From Anabaena lutea FACHB-196 (GTDB lineage: Bacteria > Cyanobacteriota > Cyanobacteriia > Cyanobacteriales > Nostocaceae): DNA of 64,000 bases. Where the stretch lies: NCBI RefSeq assembly GCF_014698305.1, contig NZ_JACJST010000010.1, forward strand, positions 124,001 to 188,000, given 5' to 3'. Of the stretch, positions 44,148 to 53,361 are shown piece after piece. The notes below the pieces were generated by a model that saw nothing but the letters and a program-made list of their open reading frames with translations, searched no databases and had not been told where the DNA came from. The stretch's first letter is position 1. Each line of letters starts with the position of its first letter. The translations under genes and the position numbers were made by a program.

Positions 44148-44906
44148 ATGAAAAGTAACAAGAAAAAGTTAATTTCAACTGCTATTACATCAGGTTTTAT
44201 ATTAGCAGCAATAACTATACCAAGTAATGCTTTTGCAATTGACTTAGGAGGACAACTTGACAACTTCTTCAATCAAACATTTGGATACATAAACGGCTAT
44301 TTTAACGAGGTAGCGAATCAACTCAAGGAAGAAGTAGATAAAAGTTGGGGAAATCTCCAAAAAGATGCTCAAGCTGCAATTGAAGAATCTAAGGGAAATA
44401 TGGGGATACCAGACCCTACAGCAGCTAGTCAAAAATTAGCTGATAAGTTGCAAGAAAAAGGAGGGATAGCAGCAGAAAGTAGCACCATTATTGGTGCGGT
44501 GGAAGCTGGGAAACAACTAGAAAGAGATAGCACCCGCGCTACGGTAGCTAGTGTTTTAGGGAAAGAAGGACAGCAGCGGACTCAATCTGAAATTGATGCT
44601 ACCAATAAAACTGTTGGAGAAGCACAGCAGTTAGCTGAAGATGCTCAAAATATGGATGCTTCACAAGATGTCCTCAAAGCGATCGCTGCTCAAAATGCTC
44701 AAATTGTCTCCATGTTAGGACAGGTACGTACTGATGGTTTACAAGCACGACATGATGCTCAACAAACTAACCTCATGCTCAATCAAATTGCTGAAAGTCA
44801 AGCAGAACAAAATCGTGCCAGAAGAGTTTTAACTACTGGTATGACCAGTCAATATTTAGAGTTAACTGGTTGGAGTAGATTAGACCCTGCTTATGTCAAG
44901 AAATGA
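44148..44906 (+). CDS. VirB5-like periplasmic T4SS protein
   Basis: A 252-aa exported protein with a signal peptide ending near SNAFAID. The mature part is helical and Gln/Ala/Glu-rich with coiled-coil character (about 90-230), as in VirB5/TrbJ pilus-tip proteins. It lies between virB4- and virB6-like genes, the usual place for virB5. Sequence motifs are not specific, so the call leans on context. Confidence 0.6.
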   Translation: MKSNKKKLISTAITSGFILAAITIPSNAFAIDLGGQLDNFFNQTFGYINGYFNEVANQLKEEVDKSWGNLQKDAQAAIEESKGNMGIPDPTAASQKLADKLQEKGGIAAESSTIIGAVEAGKQLERDSTRATVASVLGKEGQQRTQSEIDATNKTVGEAQQLAEDAQNMDASQDVLKAIAAQNAQIVSMLGQVRTDGLQARHDAQQTNLMLNQIAESQAEQNRARRVLTTGMTSQYLELTGWSRLDPAYVKK

Positions 44907-45000
44907 TATATATAGCCTCTAAAATTTTAACACTAATCACATTTTTAAACAAGGAGTTAATCAACTCTTTTTTTCCTTCTATCCTACCAGGAATAACACT

Positions 45001-46143
45001 ATGTTAGGTCTAACAATACTAGCAGCTAATAACTTCGGTGCAGGGGATTTAATTGAAAATGCCTCTGCTGGTGCCAGCTTGGTAGCAGAAGGTTTTAATG
45101 AACTATGGCAACAAACTCTTACAGGTGGATTATATGCTTCTCTATGCAAAGTTGGAGTATTATTTGCAGTTGCTACCCTCGCATTATTCATGGTGCAATG
45201 GGGTAAGCAAATGATTAATGACGAAGAACAAAGGGCATTCAGTGAATTAATTTGGCCTTTAATTGTCACTGTTCTCCTTGCTAATAATGGTTCTCTACTA
45301 GCGAATAGCACTTTGGCATTGAGGGAATATATTAACAGTGTCAATAACTATATATTAGAGTACACGGCAGCAGAGGCTGATTTGAGAGCAGCTTACCAAC
45401 AAGCACTAGGACAAGCAGCATTAGAAACAGCCGTAGGTAATGCGATTCAAGAATGTCGTTCTTCTCAATTATCAAATGAAGAAGAAATACAATGTCTCAA
45501 ACAAGCAAGAGCCGATTTAGAAGCCAAATTTCCTGACATTTTTAAAGATGTAGAAGGTGGTAGTTATTTAGGAGCAGCAGGTAGTTGGGTAACTCAAGGT
45601 TTGGACAAAATCAACCAAGCAGCTTCTGAAGCTGAAGGTGATGGTTTAGTGGGAACTATTACTAGCAAATTATCTGCGGCTTCTAGTGCGGCGATTGGTG
45701 CAGTTGTTACCACTTTTATTACCAGTTTATTATTAGCATTAAATAATGCTTACCAATGGGGGTTGGAACTAGCATTACTTCTAACTGCATTAATAGCTCC
45801 TTTAGCAGTTGGAGGTTCTTTAATGCCAATTGGTAATAAAGCAATTTTTGGTTGGTTAACAGGGTTTTTTACTGTTGGTCTTGCTAAACTTTCTTTCAAT
45901 ATTATTTTAGGTTTAGCTGGACAGTTAATTGCTACAGCTAAAGCTAGTCAACCGATGATTTTTTTGGCATTTATTGGTTTAGTTGCCCCATTTTTAGCCA
46001 CAGGAATTGCTGCTGGAGGTGGTCTAGCAGTCCTAACTCAGCTTAATAATGGCGCTCAATGGTTGGCTAGTGGTGCTATCTCAGCAGGTAATATTGCTCT
46101 TTCTGCTAGTGTATCTCGAATCACCACTATGATTCGCAAATAA
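45001..46143 (+). CDS. VirB6/TrbL-like T4SS membrane protein
   Basis: A 380-aa polytopic protein. Two helices lie near the start, a hydrophilic periplasmic-like loop spans about 115-220, and four or five helices follow (FITSLLLALNNAYQWGLELA, then FLAFIGLVAPFLATGIAAGG). That layout matches VirB6/TrbL inner-membrane channel components. Its position upstream of the VirB8-like gene fits. Confidence 0.7.
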   Translation: MLGLTILAANNFGAGDLIENASAGASLVAEGFNELWQQTLTGGLYASLCKVGVLFAVATLALFMVQWGKQMINDEEQRAFSELIWPLIVTVLLANNGSLLANSTLALREYINSVNNYILEYTAAEADLRAAYQQALGQAALETAVGNAIQECRSSQLSNEEEIQCLKQARADLEAKFPDIFKDVEGGSYLGAAGSWVTQGLDKINQAASEAEGDGLVGTITSKLSAASSAAIGAVVTTFITSLLLALNNAYQWGLELALLLTALIAPLAVGGSLMPIGNKAIFGWLTGFFTVGLAKLSFNIILGLAGQLIATAKASQPMIFLAFIGLVAPFLATGIAAGGGLAVLTQLNNGAQWLASGAISAGNIALSASVSRITTMIRK

Positions 46144-46182
46144 GAATTTTATCAATAAGAACTTTATCAATTTTGAGAAATT

Positions 46183-46965
46183 ATGCTCAATCACACTAAA
46201 TCCAAAGTTCCAAAAAGAGAAGCATTACAATTTTTAAGTTCTGGGCAATCGGTATCTAATCCTATTGCTATTGTTGCTGTAATGTCTCTAATTCTTAGTT
46301 CTTTATCTTTTCTGTTACAACTTTTTAATTATGGTGCAACTTCAACTTTAGCTCGTAAAAAGCCACCATCTCTAGTCCAAATTGCTGATGGTAATACAAT
46401 CAATGTTAAAGCACTAGAACCTGATGACCGTTCAGCAGAAGTGATTAAAAAATTTGTGGTTGATACGTTGGTAAAAATGTTCAATTGGGATGGATTAATC
46501 AAATCAACTAAAAATGGAGAAATTATTACTCAACAAGATAATGGCACTAATATAAAAGTTACAAAAGGGACTGCAAGAGTTACGACAAAAGCTTGGGAAG
46601 CTGCTTTTGCATTAAGTGAAGAACAAGACTTTCGAGCCAGTTTTCTGAAAAGATTAGCAGAACTCACACCACCAAGTGTCTTTCAAGGTGGTTTACAAAG
46701 TTCTCTAGTACCAAGATATGTTAGTGAACCACGCAAGATAGGTAAAGGAAAATGGCAAGTAGATGTGATTGCTACTCTGGTGACTTTTAGTAAGGAGGAT
46801 AATGCTGGTAATGGAATAGCTTTTAATAAAACTGTGACAGTTCAAGTAATACAAACTCCTCAAAAACCTCCAGAAACAACAGAGATTGCTCAGAAAATTT
46901 ATTCGGTTCGCAGGTCAGGGTTAGAAATTATTGAAATCACAGATTTAAATTTAGGGAAGAACTGA
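46183..46965 (+). CDS. VirB8/TrbF-like T4SS protein
   Basis: A 260-aa bitopic protein: a short basic cytoplasmic N-terminus, one helix (about 28-50) and a periplasmic domain of about 200 residues with NTF2-like alternation (AFALSEEQDFRASFLKRLAE, GKWQVDVIATLVTF). This is the VirB8/TraE/TrbF layout. The start lies 37 nt after the VirB6-like gene. Confidence 0.65.
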   Translation: MLNHTKSKVPKREALQFLSSGQSVSNPIAIVAVMSLILSSLSFLLQLFNYGATSTLARKKPPSLVQIADGNTINVKALEPDDRSAEVIKKFVVDTLVKMFNWDGLIKSTKNGEIITQQDNGTNIKVTKGTARVTTKAWEAAFALSEEQDFRASFLKRLAELTPPSVFQGGLQSSLVPRYVSEPRKIGKGKWQVDVIATLVTFSKEDNAGNGIAFNKTVTVQVIQTPQKPPETTEIAQKIYSVRRSGLEIIEITDLNLGKN

Positions 46966-47384
46966 GAGAAGGAAAGCTGGATAAAGAGCCTTATTTGAAC
47001 TAAACCGCGTCTATTTTGAAACCCATAGTTTTTTAAATCGGGTTTTATTTTCAAATTCTATACTCTTCCCTGTTCCCTTTTAAAAAACTACACTTCTCAA
47101 CTTGGACTAGGTTTATATTAAGGAGTGAAAAATTCAAAATTAATCTCACACAACAGATATTTACTTTATTGCTAGTGGTTGATTGAAAATAAAAATCTTA
47201 ATGACGAAATATCATTTCATAAGATTTTTATAGAAGTTATGTTTATTATCGAAAAAGTATCATCAAAAATTAGGCATTAATCAATCTGAAGATTTTAGTG
47301 TTATTGAATTAATAAGATGCTTTTGATCCGATCCATAAAAATTGAGATTTCTGGTTATTTACTGTAAATACAATAGGGATATTT
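46966..47384. other. 419-nt gap within the T4SS cluster
   Basis: AT-rich sequence with no full ORF. A short open tail (KYHQKLGINQSEDFSVIELI) near 47,250-47,320 looks protein-like but lacks a start and may be a gene remnant. Confidence 0.45.
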
Positions 47385-49097
47385 ATGAAAACGAATTTAG
47401 AAAACAGAACTGAATCTAATAAGATAGATGACTTACTCAATTTCGCTGAAGATAATGCTGGAAATAATCTTGCTGGTACTGAAAATCAAAATATTATTAC
47501 TGAATCAGATGTGGAATTGGCAGATGAATTGGAATTAGTAGAAACACAACATTCAGTTGTAAATTCTCCCTGGTCACGCACAATAGTAGTTGGAGGAGGA
47601 TTTGGATTAGGATTTATACTAATTTTTATGTTCCTCAATCCCATGATGAATGAGAAGGTAACGAAGAAAGAACAAACACCAGAAGTTGCTGCTACCTCTC
47701 CTCCTGAAGAAGAAGTTCCCAAACAAGATGGTGATATTTATGCCAAATTAGCATTACAAAAACAAGCTGAAGAACTGGAAGCATTTAAAGAACAAAATAG
47801 AATTAGGCAAGAATCACCAGTTGAAAAACAGGATAAACAGACAGTTGAAAACCTACCTAGAACTAAAACTATTCCTAATAAATTTGTCAGCAGAGAAACA
47901 TCGTCAACAGTCACTAGGGAACAACAACCTAGAAGACCAATGAGAAGGGAAAGACCTGTCAGAGAAGCGCCAATAGCACGCTCTTCACCTCCAGTACAAA
48001 CTGTTGCAACTTCAACGATTTTACCCAAACAACAAACCACCTTTAAAGCTCCTACAAAACCTTCAGATCCATTAACAGAATTAGCAAATTTACGTTCTCT
48101 AGGTTCTGGTGGTCAAATTGATTATGCAGCAGCAATTACAAATGACAAACAGGAGGTAGCAAGTACGCAGACTCAAAATGTTGTCACATCTGATTATGTT
48201 CCTAGACGTAGGTCGAGTTATAACCGCGATTCTCAACTAGGAACAGAACTAGAAACAGTTACTACGAATCACTCAGAATCAGATTATGACAGCAATTTTG
48301 ATAATAACAAAAGGGTGATTGAACAACTAAAAGCAAAGTGGACTCCAGTAATTAGTGCGAAAAGTTTAGATAAAAGTGATAAGGTAACTAATTTCAGTGA
48401 AAGCAACAATTATTCTCCAGAAGAAGCTGCTATTATTGAGGGCAGAGAAGAACAGTATTTAAGAGTAGGAGAATACGCTACTGGGATATTAGAAACACCT
48501 ATTGTCTGGTCGGCAAATGTTAATTCTAATAATTCTCACCTTCAAACTAAGTTTGTTGTTAAACTCACCCAACCTTTACTAAGCAATATTGGGGAAGAAG
48601 CGATTCCTGCTAATACACTTTTGAGTGCAGAAATTCAAGGAGTTGATTCTTCTGGAAGAGTTACTGCTGTAGTTACTGCAATTCTTAAAGATGGAACTGA
48701 ATATACATTAAGACCAGGAACAATTGTCATACAAGGTCAAGGGGGAGAACCGTTAATTGCTAATCAGTATCGGGACAAAGGTAAAGAGATTTTAAGCTTG
48801 GATGCAGGACTAGGTTTAATGTCAGGACTGGCCAAGGTGGGGGAGGTGGTTAATCAACCTGATATTCAAAGTAGCATTTCTCAATCTAATGGTGGGTTTA
48901 GCAGTATCCAAACCAGTCGCAATGGAAATCGCTCTTTACTAGGTGCATTTGCTCAAGGAGCGTTTGGTACAGTTTCCAAGCAGGTAGAGGAACGCAATCA
49001 AAAAGCGATCGCAGAAATTATGAAACGACCTAATATTTGGTTTATCCGTCAAAATACCCAAATTACTGTTCAAGTAAATCGCTCTTTGCGACTTTAA
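47385..49097 (+). CDS. VirB10/TrbI-like T4SS core protein
   Basis: A 570-aa protein spanning the envelope. It has an acidic cytoplasmic N-terminus (1-62), a single helix (about 65-88), a long Pro/Gln/Arg-rich periplasmic linker and a C-terminal TrbI domain (about 355-570) with GEYATGILETPIVWS, AIPANTLLSAEIQGVD, TLRPGTIVIQGQ and a final NIWFIRQNTQITVQVN. This is a clear VirB10/TrbI family member. Confidence 0.88.
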   Translation: MKTNLENRTESNKIDDLLNFAEDNAGNNLAGTENQNIITESDVELADELELVETQHSVVNSPWSRTIVVGGGFGLGFILIFMFLNPMMNEKVTKKEQTPEVAATSPPEEEVPKQDGDIYAKLALQKQAEELEAFKEQNRIRQESPVEKQDKQTVENLPRTKTIPNKFVSRETSSTVTREQQPRRPMRRERPVREAPIARSSPPVQTVATSTILPKQQTTFKAPTKPSDPLTELANLRSLGSGGQIDYAAAITNDKQEVASTQTQNVVTSDYVPRRRSSYNRDSQLGTELETVTTNHSESDYDSNFDNNKRVIEQLKAKWTPVISAKSLDKSDKVTNFSESNNYSPEEAAIIEGREEQYLRVGEYATGILETPIVWSANVNSNNSHLQTKFVVKLTQPLLSNIGEEAIPANTLLSAEIQGVDSSGRVTAVVTAILKDGTEYTLRPGTIVIQGQGGEPLIANQYRDKGKEILSLDAGLGLMSGLAKVGEVVNQPDIQSSISQSNGGFSSIQTSRNGNRSLLGAFAQGAFGTVSKQVEERNQKAIAEIMKRPNIWFIRQNTQITVQVNRSLRL

Positions 49098-49139
49098 ACT
49101 ACCGAATACACATTGGTGAAGGTCTCTTGGAGGGCGAAA

Positions 49140-49925
49140 ATGAACAAGTTTTTCTGGTTATCTCTAGCTATCACAACGTCTTGCTTGATCAATATTCCAT
49201 CTCAGGCACTACCAACACCAAGAACACAATCAACTCATACCAAGAGTTCTGTCCGCATTATCCCTCAAAGTAAGGCCACTGGAACTCAAGCACAACTGCA
49301 AACTGTGGAAGTATGGCCGGGACATGGTGTATCCATCTCGTTTTATGAGACTGGTGAGGTTATTCAACGAGTGTGGTTAGATGATCCTTCCCGCATCCTT
49401 ATGGATGTAGATGGTTGTTTGCAAGGTTTGTCCGACAGGTCGAATTGTAAAGACTCAGGAGCAGGTTTAATTCATCTGCGACAAATTAACCCGGTTAGTA
49501 TTCCTGGAATGCCTACAGCTAAAAATGGCGCACACTTAACGGTGATTACGCAATCTTCAGCAGGAACACGGCAAGTTTACAACTTTCAGGTGCTAACAAG
49601 TAAAGGTACTCCACGCTATAGTACCATCTCTATCACTCCTGATGTCACCCGCAAAGAAGCACCACCCACAGATTCTATAATTGTCGCCACTATTACTAAG
49701 GGATTACAGGTAGCAGCAGAAAAACGGTGGATAACTCCTAGTAATCCTTTATGGCAGAAATTACAACAACTAATTCAAGAGTTACAGTCAGGTAAAAATT
49801 TGACCAATGCTGCTGAAAGTGTCAAAGTTTCTCCTCAGCTAATTGAGCGTTTATTGCAATTAGGATCTGAATCAACTGCTCCTAATCAACTTCCTAATCA
49901 AAAAGTTAAACCTACAATTCAGTGA
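49140..49925 (+). CDS. VirB9/TrbG/TraK-like T4SS protein
   Basis: A 261-aa exported protein from ATG 49140, which is preceded by GGAGGG and followed by a proper signal peptide (MNKFFWLSLAITTSCLIN); the longer frame from 49113 is less likely. The mature part has TVEVWPGHGVSISFYETGEV and VWLDDPSRILMDVDG, which fit the N-terminal domain of VirB9/TraK-type outer-ring proteins. It follows virB10 by 42 nt. Confidence 0.72.
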   Translation: MNKFFWLSLAITTSCLINIPSQALPTPRTQSTHTKSSVRIIPQSKATGTQAQLQTVEVWPGHGVSISFYETGEVIQRVWLDDPSRILMDVDGCLQGLSDRSNCKDSGAGLIHLRQINPVSIPGMPTAKNGAHLTVITQSSAGTRQVYNFQVLTSKGTPRYSTISITPDVTRKEAPPTDSIIVATITKGLQVAAEKRWITPSNPLWQKLQQLIQELQSGKNLTNAAESVKVSPQLIERLLQLGSESTAPNQLPNQKVKPTIQ

Positions 49926-49974
49926 AATCAAGATTTTTCAGACGATTATTCTAGTAATTAATTAGGATGTAAAT

Positions 49975-51261
49975 ATGCTGCTAAATCGTCATCATCAAAA
50001 TAATCAAAAACCTGTTGAAAGTACAAAAACTAATCAATTAAATTTCAATTACCATATCAAATACTGGATGTTTTTGGGTTTATGTACAAGTTTATTATTA
50101 CATGGCTTAATATCCTTTCGCCATCATAATTTACTTGGTTATATTTTGGGAATTCAGCCAGTAACGGCATCTCCTACACCAACAGTGAACACTATCCCTA
50201 GCAAATACATCAACAATGCACCAGTTCCTGATTGGCAAAGTATTACATTTAAATCTTTTGTTTTCTCTAGTCCTGGTAGTGTTGAACTTCCCAATGTTGA
50301 ATTTCCTGGATATAAATCAATCAGAAATTGGCAAGCAGGACAAAGTTTAGATGAAGTGATGGAATTAGGGGATTTTGAAAATGTATTTAATTTAGAAAAT
50401 TTCAGTTTACAATCAATTGGGCAACTAAGTGGTATTTCTCTAGTAAATATTAAATTATCAGATTTTGATACTGTTAAATGGCAAACTGTGCCTGAATTAA
50501 CTAAAGCCATTCCCAATCTAGTTAATGAATATGTAGAAAATGTACCACCTATTCGAGATTTGATTAAAAAAATATTAGGGGTTGCAAATATTAATGGACA
50601 AACCATAGGACAAGTTATTAATAATTTCCCCCAGATAAAAGATATAGAATTAGGAGAAATTGATTTATCTGCATATAAACTAACTTCCATTCCTGGAATA
50701 GAAAAAACTGCTTTGAAACAATTTAGTAATTGGCAGAATACTAGGATATCAAAAATACCTGGACTAAATCAGGTAACATTCGCTAATTTTCCCAATGCAC
50801 CTGTACCCCAAGGAAGTATTGTTGGTAAATTAGACTTGCCATTAAAGGAAGTAGAATCAAACCGACAACGTTCAATTAGTGGTAGTGACCAAGTTGGGTT
50901 TAATGTTTCATGTACGAACAAATGCGCTCACATAGAATTATCAGGTGCTGGTGGAATCACAGGTACTCAATGGATGAGTGGTAAATTTCAACAAGTAAAG
51001 GGTGGTTTTGGGATATTAGGCAATCTTAATGGTGGGAAAGAACCAACAGGAAGACATCCTTTTGGTAAGGGGTTTAAACAAGCTGTGTGGGATATTAATG
51101 AAGGTGCTGGAACTGCATCAACAGCTATTTTTTTCCGCATTTGTCGGAGAGGAGGTTGGTTTGATTTAGGTTGTTCACCTTATTTTATTGGACCGTTTCC
51201 TTTCTTCAGTTATCAAGAGAAATCACCTATATTTCTGGGTACTCCTTTAACAATTCCCTAG
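49975..51261 (+). CDS. Unrecognised T4SS-associated exported protein
   Basis: A 428-aa protein with one N-terminal helix (about 31-50) and a large extracytoplasmic region. The middle (about 80-290) consists of degenerate repeats around I/L-x-D/N-F/L units (for example LENFSLQSIGQLSGISLVNI and IPGLNQVTFANFPNAP), suggesting a solenoid. The C-terminal 120 residues form a separate domain with several cysteines (NVSCTNKCAH, FRICRRGGWFDLGCSPYF). It lies between the VirB9- and VirD4-like genes on the same strand. It could be a surface or mating-contact protein; that is a guess from layout. Confidence 0.6.
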   Translation: MLLNRHHQNNQKPVESTKTNQLNFNYHIKYWMFLGLCTSLLLHGLISFRHHNLLGYILGIQPVTASPTPTVNTIPSKYINNAPVPDWQSITFKSFVFSSPGSVELPNVEFPGYKSIRNWQAGQSLDEVMELGDFENVFNLENFSLQSIGQLSGISLVNIKLSDFDTVKWQTVPELTKAIPNLVNEYVENVPPIRDLIKKILGVANINGQTIGQVINNFPQIKDIELGEIDLSAYKLTSIPGIEKTALKQFSNWQNTRISKIPGLNQVTFANFPNAPVPQGSIVGKLDLPLKEVESNRQRSISGSDQVGFNVSCTNKCAHIELSGAGGITGTQWMSGKFQQVKGGFGILGNLNGGKEPTGRHPFGKGFKQAVWDINEGAGTASTAIFFRICRRGGWFDLGCSPYFIGPFPFFSYQEKSPIFLGTPLTIP

Positions 51262-51377
51262 TAAATGAATATTTAGTCCCTTAGCCTCCTCTCCGCGACT
51301 CTGCGTGAGATAAAAGATATTTTGTGTAAACCAGGAAATATTCAAAGAATATCAACTCATTAAAAAACAGAAATAAA

Positions 51378-53108
51378 ATGACTACAAACAACTTTATTTC
51401 CGAACTGCAAAACCCCCAAGCACCAATTGGTAAATACACTCATTATCTTTTTTCCTATAATGGGTTAGTGCTGACAGGATTATTACTCGGTTTTGTCTTC
51501 CTACAAATATTATCGGGAACGAAAAAAGGCAAATTGGCTACCAGTTATTTTGGGGGAAGAAAGGAGAAAGCTAAAGCGAAAAAGAAAGCTATCAAACAAA
51601 TTGCTAATCCTCAATGTGATAGTGCTACTCTCTATGTTGGTAGACACAAATTTACAGGTCAAAAAACTCAAGATAAAGAACCGGGAAGTCCCATACCGTT
51701 ATACATACCAGATGTACAAAGAGGAACAGCAGTCATTGGCGCTCCTGGTAGTGGTAAGTCTTTTTCTGCTATTAACCCGATGATTTATAGTGCTATTGAC
51801 CAAGGTTTTCCGATTGTTTTATATGACTTTAAATACCCAACTCAAGCTAAAGTTGCCAGTTATGCGAAAAAGATGGGTTATCAAGTCCATATTTTCGCTC
51901 CTGGTTTCCCTGAAAGTGAGGTGTGTAATCCCCTTGATTTTCTCCGAGATTCTACAGATGCGGAAACGGCAAGGCAGTTAGCAACTGTAATCAACAAAAA
52001 TTTCAAAATGATGGCTGCTAGTAACGAGGATGCTTTTTTTGGGCCTGCTGGTGACCAGTTGACTGAAGCTATCTTAATGCTGACTAAGCAAACTCAGTAT
52101 CCAGATATTATGACAGCAGCGGCTATTCTCAGTAGCGATCGCATGGTAGAAAGATTAATGGCTGCTAACCTCAATCCCTGGATTAAGATTGCTTTTGGTC
52201 AGTTATTCAGTTCGGCTGGTTCTGAGAAAACTATTGCAGGTATTGCCGGTACTGCCAGTTTGATGTTTACCCGGTTTATGAAAAAGAATACTTTGGGGTG
52301 TTTTGTGGGTAAGACGACTCTACCTCTGGAAATCAAGGGTAAACAGATGATTATTTTTGGGTTGGATAGGGAACGACGGGATGCTGTGGGTCCACTATTG
52401 TGCAGTATCTTACACATGACTGTAGCCAGAGCGATCGCTAAAAAAAGGCAAGACCCATTAGTTGTTGTCCTCGATGAAGTGCCTTCTTTATACCTACCAG
52501 ACCTGTTTAGATGGCTCAATGAATCTCGCAGTGAGGGTTTTTGCGGCATTCTGGGATGGCAGAACATGGGACAGTTGGAAAAATACTATGGTAAGGAGGT
52601 TGCTAAAACCATGCTGGGTGCTTGCGGTACGAAGTTCATTTTTAATCCAGGTGAGGAAGAATCAGCGCGGTTATTTAGTGCTTACCTGGGAGATGAAGAA
52701 ATTAAGTATAAGCAGAAATCAAAAAGCACTGGGGGAGGTAAAAGCAGTACCTCAATTTCTGAACAGGATAAAACAAGGAAGTTATTTGAACCAGCACAGT
52801 TTTTGAAGTTGCCACCGGGGAAGTGTATATTTATCAACCCGGCTTACTGTAATCAAAATGAAGCTTCTGTTCCTTTATTAAAAACAATTAAAATACCCAA
52901 AGTTTTAATTAATATTGAGCAAGAAAATGACTCTAGGTGGACAGAATTGATTGCTCAGTTAACAGATAAAAGCACTCAACAACGTCCTACTCAAGAGGAT
53001 TTAGATAAACGAGTGGCAGAGGTGAATAAATTATTTCCTATTCCTCAGCAACCTGTACAAGCTGGTGCTGTACCATTACCTATTGATGCTTATAAAGGAT
53101 TTTTCTAA
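51378..53108 (+). CDS. VirD4/TraG-like type IV coupling protein
   Basis: A 576-aa coupling ATPase that brings the DNA-protein substrate to the T4SS. It has one N-terminal helix (about 28-46), a basic stretch, Walker A GAPGSGKS (121-128), IVLYDFKYPTQAKVASYAKK, the Walker B region LVVVLDEVPSLYLPDL and the FCGILGWQNMGQLEKYYG motif. The family match is clear. It follows the unrecognised exported protein by 116 nt. Confidence 0.9.
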   Translation: MTTNNFISELQNPQAPIGKYTHYLFSYNGLVLTGLLLGFVFLQILSGTKKGKLATSYFGGRKEKAKAKKKAIKQIANPQCDSATLYVGRHKFTGQKTQDKEPGSPIPLYIPDVQRGTAVIGAPGSGKSFSAINPMIYSAIDQGFPIVLYDFKYPTQAKVASYAKKMGYQVHIFAPGFPESEVCNPLDFLRDSTDAETARQLATVINKNFKMMAASNEDAFFGPAGDQLTEAILMLTKQTQYPDIMTAAAILSSDRMVERLMAANLNPWIKIAFGQLFSSAGSEKTIAGIAGTASLMFTRFMKKNTLGCFVGKTTLPLEIKGKQMIIFGLDRERRDAVGPLLCSILHMTVARAIAKKRQDPLVVVLDEVPSLYLPDLFRWLNESRSEGFCGILGWQNMGQLEKYYGKEVAKTMLGACGTKFIFNPGEEESARLFSAYLGDEEIKYKQKSKSTGGGKSSTSISEQDKTRKLFEPAQFLKLPPGKCIFINPAYCNQNEASVPLLKTIKIPKVLINIEQENDSRWTELIAQLTDKSTQQRPTQEDLDKRVAEVNKLFPIPQQPVQAGAVPLPIDAYKGFF

Positions 53109-53361
53109 TTACCAATGTTAACGTAATTGTCTAGTTTTCAGCAATTTGTATATAGCAATTTTCAAAGGAATGTAAAGGTTTCATTTTTCTTTACCTCTGC
53201 GCCCTCTGCGTCTCTGCGGTTAGTTTAAAAAATACTGTGCTGCTCACAGATTCCATAAAGGATACACAAACAAAATAGAATTGCTATATGTAACAAAAAA
53301 TTACATTTTTAAAATTAATCTTGTTAACCTTTAAATCCTGCTCTCAAATGGATATATTAAT

